DNA from: Burkholderiales bacterium
GTDB taxonomy: Bacteria; Pseudomonadota; Gammaproteobacteria; Burkholderiales; SG8-41
Assembly (NCBI GenBank): GCA_020854035.1
Contig: JADZGE010000042.1
Span: forward strand, 16,947-80,946
Direction of reading: 5' to 3'
DNA length: 64,000 nt
The position numbers were made by a program, and so were the translations under genes. The stretch's first letter is position 1. Every line of letters starts with the position of its first letter. A model generated the notes under the pieces. The model was given only the letters and a program-made list of their open reading frames with translations. It did no database searches and had not been told where the DNA came from. Shown piece by piece: positions 35,429-44,092 of the stretch.

Positions 35429-35509
35429 GGCGATCGAGAACCGCGGGCCGGCGCGTCAGGATCCGCGGGAAATGGGATTGATTGCGACGAAATTGCGTGG
35501 AGGGACGCC

Positions 35510-36487
35510 ATGAGGTCATCTGCCGTTTCACTCGTGCTGCTGGCGGGTCTTCTGCCGCCTGTTTCCGGTTCGACCTTCGCGCAGGACGGTTACCCGAACA
35601 AGCCGATCCGCCTCATCGTGCCGTACCCGCCCGGGGGCCCCACGGACATCATGGGCCGCCTGACGAGCGGTGTCCTGTCGCGGCGGCTCTCGGAGAGCGT
35701 CATCGTCGACAACCGGGGTGGTGCCGCGACGGCGATCGGCGCGGAGATGGCCGCGCGCGCGCCGTCGGACGGCTACACCCTGCTGCTCTCCTCGGAGACG
35801 ACGTTCGCCGTCACGCCCGCCCTCAAGACGAGGCTGCCGTATCACCCCGAAAACGACTTCGCCCCGATTTCTCTGCTCACGACGCAGCCGTACGTGCTGG
35901 CGGTAAGCCTGGCGCTGCCCGTCAATTCGGTTTCGCAGCTCGTGGCGCACGCGAAAGCGAATCCCGGCAAGCTCTCCCACGGATCGGCGGGGACGGGCAC
36001 GGCGAGTCACCTCGCCGGCGAGATGTTCTGGCAGGCCGCCGGCATCAAGATCCTGCACGTCCCGTACAAGGGCAACGGTCCGGCCATCATCGATCTCTCC
36101 GGCGGGCAGATCTCGATGATGCTGGGGAGCATTTCCTCGCTCTATCCCCACGGCGCCGCGAAGAAGATCCGTCTCCTCGCGCTGGCGGGCGCGAAGCGCG
36201 CCGCGGGTGCGCCGGAAATCCCCACGTTCGCCGAGAGCGGCATGCCGGGATTCCAGGTAAGCGGCTGGAACTGCATCGTGGCGCCGCGTGGAACGCCGCC
36301 GGCGATCGTCAAGCGTCTCAATGCCGAGGTCGTCGCGGGGTTCAACCAACCCGACATCCTCGAGAAGCTGAGGAGCCAGAGCATCGATTCCGCGGTCGGC
36401 ACCCCCGGGCAGCTCGCGGCCCACATCAAATCGGAGTACGCGCGCTACGGCAAGCTCATCAGGGCGGTCGGCCTGAAGGCCGACTGA
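35510..36487 (+). CDS. Bug/TctC-family receptor
   Basis: 325 residues; signal SLVLLAGLLPPVSGSTFAQ, then YPNKPIRLIVPYPPGGPTD, VDNRGGAATAIG, PSDGYTLLL, HVPYKGNGPAI. ATG 35510 follows GGAGGG. It sits between the Mo-hydroxylase operon and the argininosuccinate-lyase-like gene, all on the plus strand, so it may bring in the substrate for one of them. Confidence 0.92.
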   Translation: MRSSAVSLVLLAGLLPPVSGSTFAQDGYPNKPIRLIVPYPPGGPTDIMGRLTSGVLSRRLSESVIVDNRGGAATAIGAEMAARAPSDGYTLLLSSETTFAVTPALKTRLPYHPENDFAPISLLTTQPYVLAVSLALPVNSVSQLVAHAKANPGKLSHGSAGTGTASHLAGEMFWQAAGIKILHVPYKGNGPAIIDLSGGQISMMLGSISSLYPHGAAKKIRLLALAGAKRAAGAPEIPTFAESGMPGFQVSGWNCIVAPRGTPPAIVKRLNAEVVAGFNQPDILEKLRSQSIDSAVGTPGQLAAHIKSEYARYGKLIRAVGLKAD

Positions 36488-36613
36488 AGCGTTCGCTGGT
36501 GGCGGAGAACACGGCTTTCACCGGGGATTCGAGGGTCGTCGCGGATCGGCCGGCGGAATTCTCCGTGCCCGGTCCACGATGGGGCCGGGCGTGACAGGGG
36601 GAGGTAATCGGCA

Positions 36614-38134
36614 ATGCTGAAACAGAAGTCATCCGAGTATCGCGGCTTCCGCAATCCCGGGATCCGCATGAAGGAGGAAATGAACCCGCAGCTCGCGAGG
36701 CTCTACGGGTCACGCATCCCGGTACTCATCCCGGCCATCCACGCCTTCGACAAGGCGCACATCGTCATGCTCGTCGAGCGCAGGCTCTTGCGCCCGGATG
36801 CGGGCGCGTCGCTCCTCACGGGGTTGCGCCAGATGGAGGCGGAGGGCGTCGCCGAGGCGCGCATGCGGGCGGGCGGAGGGCTCCACTCGGGCGAGCAGTA
36901 CCTGATCCGCCTGCTGGGCGAGGAGATCGGGGGGCGCATGCACCTCGCGCGAAGCTCGGGCGACCTCTCGTCGGTCGGCATGAACATCACCCAGCGCCAG
37001 AAGCTTCTCGAAATCATGCGCGCGGTGAACCGGCTGCGCCGGGTGCTCCTCGATCTCGCGCGAGAGCACACCGGGACGATCCTGCCGGGCTACAGCTTCG
37101 GGCAGCAGGCGCAGCCCATGACGCTCGCCCACCTCTGGCTCTCGTGGGTCGCGACGCTCGCGCGGGACTTCGAGCGCCTGCACGGGACCTACGGGCGGGT
37201 GAACCGCAGCCCGGCGGGCGCGGCGATCATGGTGGGATCCGAGTTCCCGGTGGACCGCCAGCGCACGGCGGAACTCCTCGGGTTCGACGCCGTGCACGAG
37301 AACTGCGCCGACGCCATCCTTGAACTCACCAACGATGACAGCCTGGAGGTACCGGCGGTCGTCTCCATCCTCTATCACTCGCTCGCGAAATGGGCGGACG
37401 ACCTCATACAGTGGAGCACGAGCGAGTTCGGCTTCCTCGATGTCCCCGATGCCTTCTGCAACACTTCCTCGATCATGATGCAGAAGAAGAACGTGATCGG
37501 GCCGGCGGAGGTGAAGGGCGCCTCGGCGGAGGCCCTCGGCGGGTTCGTCGTCGCCTACCACGGGCTGAAGGGCACGACCGGCATGCCGGTGAACGAGCGC
37601 TACGCGGCGTGCGAGATCATGTGGAAGGTGGCCGACAGCGTGGTGCGCGACCTGGGATGGTACTGCGATCTCCTGCCGGTACTCGTCATCAACAAGACGC
37701 GCATGCGCGAGCAGTCGTGGATGAACTGGGCGACCGTCACGGATCTCGCCGGCGTTCTGGTCTCCCGGCGCGATCTCCCGTGGCGCACGGCGCACCAGGT
37801 CGTGGGCATCATGGTGCGGCTCTGCGAGGAGCGCGGGCTGGGCCCCGCGGAGGTGACCCCGAAGCTCCTCGACGAGGCGGCCGTGCTCTATCACGGGGAA
37901 CCGGCGGGGCTCGATGAGGCGGCGATCGCGGAGGCCCTCGACCCGGAGCGCTTCATCGCGGCGCGCACGCTCCAGGGCGGGCCCGCGAAGGCGGAGTCGC
38001 TGCGCCAGGCGCAACTCTTCGAGGAAGCGACACGCGCCGACGAAAAGATCGTGTCGGACATCGACGCCCGGCTTGCGGCGTCCGCCCGCAAGCTGGAAGC
38101 GGCGATGGATGCGATCATCGCGCGTGGCGCGTAG
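36614..38134 (+). CDS. argininosuccinate lyase/fumarase-superfamily enzyme
   Basis: 506 residues, mostly helical. Signature SSIMMQKKNVIGPAEVKG corresponds to the superfamily's G-S-S-x-M-P-x-K-x-N loop, with Met in place of Pro and G-P-A-E for the usual N-P; also LHSGEQYLIRLLGEEIG, SVGMNITQRQKLLEIM and LPGYSFGQQAQPMTLAHLWL, which parallels the T-H-L-Q-x-A-Q-P segment of ArgH. It probably eliminates fumarate or another group from an N- or C-linked succinyl-type substrate. ATG 36614, with GGGGGAGG about nine bases upstream. Not clearly biosynthetic ArgH given the motif changes and catabolic setting. Confidence 0.82.
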   Translation: MLKQKSSEYRGFRNPGIRMKEEMNPQLARLYGSRIPVLIPAIHAFDKAHIVMLVERRLLRPDAGASLLTGLRQMEAEGVAEARMRAGGGLHSGEQYLIRLLGEEIGGRMHLARSSGDLSSVGMNITQRQKLLEIMRAVNRLRRVLLDLAREHTGTILPGYSFGQQAQPMTLAHLWLSWVATLARDFERLHGTYGRVNRSPAGAAIMVGSEFPVDRQRTAELLGFDAVHENCADAILELTNDDSLEVPAVVSILYHSLAKWADDLIQWSTSEFGFLDVPDAFCNTSSIMMQKKNVIGPAEVKGASAEALGGFVVAYHGLKGTTGMPVNERYAACEIMWKVADSVVRDLGWYCDLLPVLVINKTRMREQSWMNWATVTDLAGVLVSRRDLPWRTAHQVVGIMVRLCEERGLGPAEVTPKLLDEAAVLYHGEPAGLDEAAIAEALDPERFIAARTLQGGPAKAESLRQAQLFEEATRADEKIVSDIDARLAASARKLEAAMDAIIARGA

Positions 38135-38185
38135 CAAGGGAAGCGACGGGCCGCGCGGCGCCGTTGCACGGGACGGCCCCGCGCA

Positions 38186-38227
38186 TACCGTTCACTGGTA
38201 GCATTCGGCGTGTTGGAATACCTACCA
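38186..38227. promoter_or_regulatory. GGTA/TACC inverted repeats upstream of a receptor gene
   Basis: TGGTAG (38196-38201) and CTACCA (38222-38227) form a perfect inverted repeat with a 20-base spacer; further TACC half-sites lie at 38186-38189 and 38219-38222. They occupy the last 60 bases before the receptor start at 38248 and could be an operator; the binding protein is unknown. Confidence 0.35.
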
Positions 38228-38247
38228 TAACGATCGAGGAGGAACCC

Positions 38248-39231
38248 ATGCTGCACCCGGCCAGGTATACGCTCGCCGCCCTGACCTTGCTGGCGGCGGG
38301 CCCGAGCCACGCCGCCATGCCCCCCGGCGAGTCCTATCCCGTGCGCCCGATCCGGATCGTGGTGCCGTTTCCGCCCGGCGGAAACGTGGATACCTTCGCG
38401 CGGATGCTGTTCCGCCACGTCGAGGAAGACCTCGGCCAGCCGATGGTGATCGACAACCGGGGCGGCGCGAACGGCATACTCGGGGCGGACACGGTCGCCA
38501 AGGCGACGCCCGACGGCTACACGCTCCTCGCGACGTCCTTCGGCTTCGCGGTGAACCGGTTCATCGTGAAGAAACTGCCGTTCGACCACATCAGGGATTT
38601 CCAGCCGGTTACGAACATCGCGCTCGGCACGGGCTACCTGATGGTGGGCCACCCGCAGTTTCCGGCAAGAACCGTGAAGGATCTGATCGTGCTGGCAAGA
38701 CAGCAGCCCGGCAAGATCCGCTACAGCACGGCCGGCATCGGCAACGGCCAGCACCTTGCCGGCGCGCTGTTCTGCCTGAAGGCGGGCATCGACATGCTTC
38801 ACGTGCCGTACAAGGGCGGCGGCCCGGCGCTGAACGCCGTCATGGCCGGCGAAACCCAGATCCATTTCCCGTCCGGATCGGTCGGTGTGCCCCAGGTAAA
38901 ATCGAAGCGGGTCACCGGCATCGCGTTCACCGGTGCCAGGCGACTCTCGTCGCTGCCGGACATGCCGACGATCGGCGAGATCCTGCCGGGGTTCGTCGCC
39001 GATGCCGGCTGGCACGGCATGTTCGCGCCGGCCAGGACGCCGATCGCGATCGTGACGCGCATCCAGCAGGCGGTGCACAAGGCGCTGCAGATTCCGAAGG
39101 TGCACGATTACTTCGTGTCGAACGGCTACGATCCGAAGGGCGAACCGCCCGCCGTCTGGGCGAAGTATTACGCCGATGACCTCAGGCGACTGGGGGAAAT
39201 CGTCAAGGCGGCGAAGATCGAGCCGCAGTAA
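38248..39231 (+). CDS. Bug/TctC-family receptor
   Basis: 327 residues from ATG 38248 (GAGGAGG at 38236-38242). Signal LAALTLLAAGPSHAAMPPG, then YPVRPIRIVVPFPPGGNVD, IDNRGGANGILG, TPDGYTLLA, HVPYKGGGPAL. Upstream lie repeated GGTA/TACC half-sites. Probably co-transcribed with the following bicupin gene (53-base gap). Confidence 0.92.
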   Translation: MLHPARYTLAALTLLAAGPSHAAMPPGESYPVRPIRIVVPFPPGGNVDTFARMLFRHVEEDLGQPMVIDNRGGANGILGADTVAKATPDGYTLLATSFGFAVNRFIVKKLPFDHIRDFQPVTNIALGTGYLMVGHPQFPARTVKDLIVLARQQPGKIRYSTAGIGNGQHLAGALFCLKAGIDMLHVPYKGGGPALNAVMAGETQIHFPSGSVGVPQVKSKRVTGIAFTGARRLSSLPDMPTIGEILPGFVADAGWHGMFAPARTPIAIVTRIQQAVHKALQIPKVHDYFVSNGYDPKGEPPAVWAKYYADDLRRLGEIVKAAKIEPQ

Positions 39232-39284
39232 CATGAGCGACGAGTCCGGTTTCCCGCGACGGGCCCCGGACAAGGAGAAGAGCA

Positions 39285-40124
39285 ATGGCCCTGGTTTTCA
39301 ACGAGCGCGACGTTCAGGCTGAATCCCTCGGCACCGGCGTGTCGCGTGCGCGCCTCATCACCGGGAATCGGGTGAAAGGCACGAATATCCTTCTCGACCG
39401 GTGGACGTTCCAGCGCGGCGGGTCGGTCGACACGGGCATCGCCCGCGGCAACCTTGGATGGATTCACGTCCTCTCCGGGGAGGTTGCCGTCCGGCACGCG
39501 GGCGGCGAGGAGCGACTCGGGGACAGCCATACGGCGTACCTGCCGCCGGCTTTCGAAGGTTCACTCCGCAGCGATACGGGGGCCGCGCTGCTCCATGTCG
39601 AAGTGCCGGATGCCGGCCGTTTCGACCCCGGCATCGTCGGGGACACCTCCCGGTTCCGGGCGATCGACTGGACGCAGGAGCCGGTCTTGAGTTCCCGGCA
39701 CGATTCGCGGCGGCGCATCTATCTCGCGACGCCCAGACTCTTCGGGACCCGCGCGATCAAGGCGGAAATGATCATCTACCCGCCGGGCACGAGCGGCTCC
39801 AACCACCACCATGAAGGTTGCGAGCATTTCAAGTACGTGCTCAAGGGGCGCGGCATCGGCTACTCGGACGAACATCCGCATTCGCTTCGGCAGGGCGATG
39901 TCGTCTACCACCCGGATCTCGAGCGCCACTACACCGTCACGCAGGGCGACCAGGACGTCGTCTTCATCGAGTTTTTCGTACCCGGAGAATACAGGACCGT
40001 CTGGGCCGACGAGAATCGCGTCTGCACGTGGCAACCGACCGGCCGGAACAGCGCCGGCGGAAAGCCCGTGCGGGAGATACAGTCGCATTCCTCGGCGGAG
40101 TTCGCGAGCCCCGGCGACGTATAG
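39285..40124 (+). CDS. bicupin protein
   Basis: 279 residues forming two cupin barrels. The C-terminal one has the metal motif: PPGTSGSNHHHEGCEHFKYV followed by G-R-G, then QGDVVYHPDLERHYT, giving His-x-His, Glu and a later His as ligands. The N-terminal one (ARGNLGWIHVLSGEVAVRHA, GDSHTAYLPPAFEG) lacks a full His set and is probably non-catalytic. Similar bicupins include dioxygenases, isomerases and ureidoglycine aminohydrolase; the sequence does not decide. ATG 39285 preceded by AAGGAGA. Confidence 0.78.
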   Translation: MALVFNERDVQAESLGTGVSRARLITGNRVKGTNILLDRWTFQRGGSVDTGIARGNLGWIHVLSGEVAVRHAGGEERLGDSHTAYLPPAFEGSLRSDTGAALLHVEVPDAGRFDPGIVGDTSRFRAIDWTQEPVLSSRHDSRRRIYLATPRLFGTRAIKAEMIIYPPGTSGSNHHHEGCEHFKYVLKGRGIGYSDEHPHSLRQGDVVYHPDLERHYTVTQGDQDVVFIEFFVPGEYRTVWADENRVCTWQPTGRNSAGGKPVREIQSHSSAEFASPGDV

Positions 40125-40165
40125 CGGAGCGCATGCGGCGAGCGTCCCATGTGTCCGCCCGCGGG

Positions 40166-40330
40166 ATTGACCCACGCTCGCGCCGTGCATCGAACACCTG
40201 GCTTCGAGATGGTCATGGAGGTACTCGCCCGTCGCGAGCGAGGCCGTGAGCCAGTCGCGCTGGAAGAAATGGTGGATCGGGCCGCCGTGCATGATCGAGC
40301 CGCGCAGCCGCTTCGCGTCGGTCGCGGCAT
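40166..40330 (-). pseudogene. possible frameshifted gene fragment after a receptor gene
   Basis: Downstream of the receptor gene stop (TAATG at 40332-40328), a leftward frame reads IMHGGPIHHFFQRDWLTASL and then A-T-G-E-Y-L-H-D-H-L-E-A-R, which looks like real protein, but it is out of frame with the overlapping ATG and degrades after about 55 codons. No family was recognised. It could be a broken gene or an antisense coincidence. Confidence 0.3.
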
Positions 40331-41313
40331 TACCTCGCGGCGAGGCCGACCGCCTTCACCACCTTGGCGTTCTTGACCATGGATTGCTCCACGACCTTCT
40401 TGAATTCCTCCGGTCCGCGGATGACGATCTCGGTGCCCTGCACGGCGAGTGCCTTTGCAACGTCCGGCAGCTTGGTGGTCTTGATCACCGCCGCCCGCAG
40501 CTTTTCGGTGACCACCCGGGAGGTGCCCTTCGGCACGAAGAATCCCTGCCAGCCGCTGTAGTCGAAGCCCGGGACGGTATCCGCGATCGGCGGAATGTTC
40601 GGCAGCAGCGGCGTGGCCTTGGGCAGACTCTGTCCAATCGCACGAAGCCGCCCGCCGAGAACGTGTGTCATCACCGCCGCCGCCGGCGTGAGTGTCCACT
40701 GCGACTCGTTGGCGATCACGGCGGCCACCGACGCACCACCCCCCTTGTACGGGACGTGCAGCGAGTCGATGTGTGCCGCCTGCTGGAAGTAGATCCCCGA
40801 AAGATGGCTTTGCGAGCCCGCGCCCGCCGAAGCCATGTCGAACCGGCTCTTGCCGCCCTTGGAGTAGGCGATGAGTTCCTTCACCGACTTGATCGGCAGG
40901 GAAGGGTTGACCACCAGCACGTTGGGCGTCTCGGCGAACTGCACGACGTAGTCGTAGTCGGTCAGCGGATCGAAAGTCGGTTTCTTCTGGAGCAGCCGCG
41001 CGATGGTGGTCGCCGCTGTCGTCGCCGCGATCATGGTGTAGCCGTCCGGGCTCGCATCCTTGGCGATCTCCATGCCGATCACACCCCCCGCGCCGGCGCG
41101 GTTGTCCATGACGACCTGCTCGCCGAGCACCTGGGTGAGGCCGTTGCCCATGATCCGGCTCAGCGTATCGACCGAGCTGCCCGGGGCGTTCGGCACGATC
41201 ATGCGAACCGGGCGGCTCGGCCAGGCCTTCGATGCGTCCGGGGCGGCGGCCCCCGGCGCGGCGGCGAGCATGGCGAGCGAAAGCGGGACGGACAGCACGC
41301 TGAGATGCTTCAT
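40330..41313 (-). CDS. Bug/TctC-family receptor, tandem copy 1
   Basis: 327 residues, ATG 41313 with AGGAGGAATCG just upstream. Signal VLSVPLSLAMLAAAPGAAA, then WPSRPVRMIVPNAPGSSVD, MDNRAGAGGVIG, SPDGYTMIA, HVPYKGGGASV. It is nearly the same protein as the one encoded at 41454-42440, most changes being in the signal peptide, residues around 95-110 and the last third. A divergent subgroup: N-A-P-G-S-S replaces the usual P-P-G-G. Confidence 0.92.
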   Translation of the reverse strand: MKHLSVLSVPLSLAMLAAAPGAAAPDASKAWPSRPVRMIVPNAPGSSVDTLSRIMGNGLTQVLGEQVVMDNRAGAGGVIGMEIAKDASPDGYTMIAATTAATTIARLLQKKPTFDPLTDYDYVVQFAETPNVLVVNPSLPIKSVKELIAYSKGGKSRFDMASAGAGSQSHLSGIYFQQAAHIDSLHVPYKGGGASVAAVIANESQWTLTPAAAVMTHVLGGRLRAIGQSLPKATPLLPNIPPIADTVPGFDYSGWQGFFVPKGTSRVVTEKLRAAVIKTTKLPDVAKALAVQGTEIVIRGPEEFKKVVEQSMVKNAKVVKAVGLAAR

Positions 41314-41453
41314 CGATTCCTCCTGTTATTGGCACCCGCAGGCGCGGCCGCGCCCTGAATTCCGGGGACTCATTCTGTCCGGTTTGCAGATCGAAATCAA
41401 TCGACTTCCGTGACCCGCCGCCCGGCACCGGTCACGAGCCGCCGGTCAGGGCG

Positions 41454-42440
41454 CTAGTTGGCGGCGAGGCCGACCGCCTTCACCACCCGGGCGTTCTTGG
41501 CGAGCGATTGTTCCACCAGCCGCCTGAATTCCTCCGGTCCGCGGATGACGATCTCGGTGCCCTGGGCCGCCAATGCCTTGCGCACGTCGGGCAGTTCGGT
41601 GGTCTTGATGACCGCCGCCCGCAGTTTGTCGATGATCGCCTTCGGCGTACCCTTCGGCACGGAGAATCCCAGCCAGCCGCTGTAGTCGAAGCCCGGGATG
41701 GATTCCGCAATGGGCGCAATACCCTTCAGCAGGGGCGAGGGCTTGGGCAGGCTGTGCCCGACCGCGCGCAGCCGGCCGGCGCCGACGTGAGTCATGACCG
41801 CCGCGGCGACGGCCAGCATCCATTGCGACTCACCCGCGATCAGGGCGGCGACCGACGGGCCGCCCCCCTTGTACGGAACGTGCAGCGACTCGATATGCGC
41901 GGCCTGCTGGAAGTAGGCGCCCGAAAGATGGCTTTGCGAGCCCGCGCCCGCCGAAGCCATGTCGAACCGGCCCTTGCCGCTCTTCGCGTAGGCGACGAGA
42001 TCCTTCACCGACTTGATCGGCAGGGAAGGGTTGACCACCAGCACGTTCGGCGTCTCGGCGAACTGCACGACGTAGTCGTAGTCCTTGACCGGATCGAAAG
42101 TCGGCTTCTTCATGAGATGCAGCGCGATGGTCGAAGCCGCTGTCGTCGCCGCGATCATGGTGTAGCCGTCCGGGCTCGCATCCTTGGCGATTTCCATGCC
42201 GATCACACCCCCCGCGCCGGCGCGGTTGTCCATGACGACCTGCTCGCCGAGCACCTGGGAGAGGCCGTTGCCCATGATCCGGCTCAGGGTATCGACCGAG
42301 CTGCCCGGGGCGTTCGGCACGATCATCCGGACCGGGCGGCTCGGCCAGCCTTTCGACGCATCCGGGGCGGCGGCGGCCGGCGCGGCGGCGAGGATGGCGA
42401 ACGATAGCGGGACGGACAGCAAGACCCTTGAACGCTTCAT
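41454..42440 (-). CDS. Bug/TctC-family receptor, tandem copy 2
   Basis: 328 residues from ATG 42440 (GGGAGGAATCG upstream). Shares long identical blocks with the downstream copy, e.g. SRIMGNGL, MDNRAGAGGVIGMEIAKDAS, YDYVVQFAETPNVLVVNPSL and MASAGAGSQSHLSG. The leader regions of the two copies also match in part (cattctgtccgg and gaaatcaa), so the duplicated unit included upstream sequence. The PrpD gene lies 147 bases upstream of this gene on the same strand. Confidence 0.92.
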   Translation of the reverse strand: MKRSRVLLSVPLSFAILAAAPAAAAPDASKGWPSRPVRMIVPNAPGSSVDTLSRIMGNGLSQVLGEQVVMDNRAGAGGVIGMEIAKDASPDGYTMIAATTAASTIALHLMKKPTFDPVKDYDYVVQFAETPNVLVVNPSLPIKSVKDLVAYAKSGKGRFDMASAGAGSQSHLSGAYFQQAAHIESLHVPYKGGGPSVAALIAGESQWMLAVAAAVMTHVGAGRLRAVGHSLPKPSPLLKGIAPIAESIPGFDYSGWLGFSVPKGTPKAIIDKLRAAVIKTTELPDVRKALAAQGTEIVIRGPEEFRRLVEQSLAKNARVVKAVGLAAN

Positions 42441-42587
42441 CGATTCCTCCCGTCATCGACCCCGGCCGGCGCCGCGGCATCCGCAATGCCGTGACGCATT
42501 CTGTCCGGTCCGCCGTCTGAAATCAACCGATCGCGAATGAGCGGCGCGGACCGTGTTGACGGCGTCGAGCCGGCCGGCGCGGTCGCG

Positions 42588-43946
42588 CTACTCGAATACC
42601 AGCAGGTCGAACAAGCCGGTGAGGTCCGCGGCCTGATCGAGGGACCAGAGCGTCGTCAGCAACGCATCGCGCCGTGCCGTGCCGACGAGGCCTTCGCACA
42701 TCGTGCCGAACTTGCTGTTGACATCCTCGTCCGGCATCGGATTCTTCGCGTGGCCCCTGGGATACTGCGCCGACTCCACGATGCGCCGGCCGCTTTTCGT
42801 GATGACTTCGATCTGCGTCATCAGCCTGCCGGGATACTGCCCGGTGAAATCCCTGTTCTCGGCGATCCTGATACGGTTCATCAGATCCCTCACCGCCGGG
42901 TCCCGCATGCGCTCCGCGCTGAAACTGTTCACGGTGATGCGCCCGTCGATCAAGCCCAGCGCCAGCAGGTACGGCATGCTGTGGTCGGCGGTCTCGCGGG
43001 TTTGCGGATTCCACTTTTGCGGCTCGCTGCCGATTTCGCTCCATGCGGAGAAATAGGTCTGCACGTTGATGGCCTCGATCTCCGGCACCGCGACTTTCCT
43101 CCGCAGTTCGAGCGCGATCCAGAGCGGCGCCTGCGAGTGATACTCCGACGGGAAGAACTTGATGTTGGTGCGCTCGATGCCGAACCCCTTGCCGTTGCCG
43201 CCCATCGGCCCGAGCCGGAACTTCCCGGTGACCTTTTCCCAGACGCCGTCCTTGCCTTCGAACGCGGCGGTCGGCCCGGTCATGCCTTCTCTTGCCAGCA
43301 ACGCCGCGGTGACGCCGGCCCGCGCGGCGGCGGCGGTGGCGACTCCCTTCCACATCGACAGCTCGCCGGCGCGGGTCTGGCGCGTGGGGATGTTCGCAGT
43401 GACCGCGATGGCGAGCGCATCGCCCGTTTGCCGTGCGTCGAGATCGAGTACCTTCGCGGCGCCCGCCGCGCTGCCGAGTACCGCGAAGACGCCCTGGTCC
43501 CAGCCGAGGTCCCGCAGCGCGATTTCATCCCCCAGCGCGGCATACACTTCGTAAGCGACGGCGATCCCGAGCAGGGCGTCCCTGCCGCTCGCGCGATGCG
43601 CCTCCGCAACCGCCAGGATCGCCGGCATCATGTCGCTCGGGTGCCCGGAGCCCTTCGAGATGTAGGTGTCGTTGAAGTCGAGATAGCGCACCATCACCGA
43701 GTTGACGAAGGCGGCCATTTCCATGGACGTGCGCCGACCCGTGCCGATGACGCGTGCGGGCGGCTCGCCGCCAATCCTGGAGGCGATGCGGCGCGCGATC
43801 TCGGAGGGTACGCTCTTGAACCCGCCGATGGCGCAGGCGATCGCGTCAACCAGGCGCTTTTTCGTCTCGTGCACCGCGCCGGGCGGCAGATCATCGTAGG
43901 TCAGGCCGGTAACGTAGTTCGCCAGTGTCCGTGTGGTCTCGTCCAT
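42588..43946 (-). CDS. MmgE/PrpD-family protein
   Basis: 452 residues with family features: ANYVTGLTYDDLPPGAVHE, DAIACAIGG, FVNSVMVRYLDFNDTYISKG and SGHPSDMMPAILAVAE; substrate-pocket His in KGSGHPSDM. Relatives include 2-methylcitrate dehydratase, cis-aconitate decarboxylase and iminodisuccinate epimerase. ATG 43946 by homology, weak ribosome site. Likely a hydro-lyase, epimerase or decarboxylase acting on a polycarboxylate delivered by the neighbouring receptors. Confidence 0.87.
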   Translation of the reverse strand: MDETTRTLANYVTGLTYDDLPPGAVHETKKRLVDAIACAIGGFKSVPSEIARRIASRIGGEPPARVIGTGRRTSMEMAAFVNSVMVRYLDFNDTYISKGSGHPSDMMPAILAVAEAHRASGRDALLGIAVAYEVYAALGDEIALRDLGWDQGVFAVLGSAAGAAKVLDLDARQTGDALAIAVTANIPTRQTRAGELSMWKGVATAAAARAGVTAALLAREGMTGPTAAFEGKDGVWEKVTGKFRLGPMGGNGKGFGIERTNIKFFPSEYHSQAPLWIALELRRKVAVPEIEAINVQTYFSAWSEIGSEPQKWNPQTRETADHSMPYLLALGLIDGRITVNSFSAERMRDPAVRDLMNRIRIAENRDFTGQYPGRLMTQIEVITKSGRRIVESAQYPRGHAKNPMPDEDVNSKFGTMCEGLVGTARRDALLTTLWSLDQAADLTGLFDLLVFE

Positions 43947-44092
43947 AAGGTGTCCCGCCGCGGCATGCGCGTTGTGCGCCGCGCGGCGGCGATCGTGACC
44001 GCGGCGCGAGGCACTGTCAAGCCGGGCGGATGGCGGGTAGATCGAGTGGCGGCCTCATGGAGCCGTTCCGGTTCCCGAAGCATCCGGCAGCG

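Larger units (their letters stand above)
40330..42525. repeat. tandem duplication of a receptor gene with its leader
   Basis: Units of about 1.1 kb: 40330-41405 and 41454-42525. Coding parts match closely in DNA as well as protein, for example around the HVPYKGGG and SPDGYTM segments, and the leaders share cattctgtccgg and gaaatcaa. A duplication followed by divergence, comparatively recent against the other receptor genes here. Confidence 0.8.

Noticed and set aside
36614..38134. Calling the lyase biosynthetic ArgH
   Set aside because: The signature loop differs (SSIMMQKKNVIGP) and the context is catabolic; only superfamily membership is supported.
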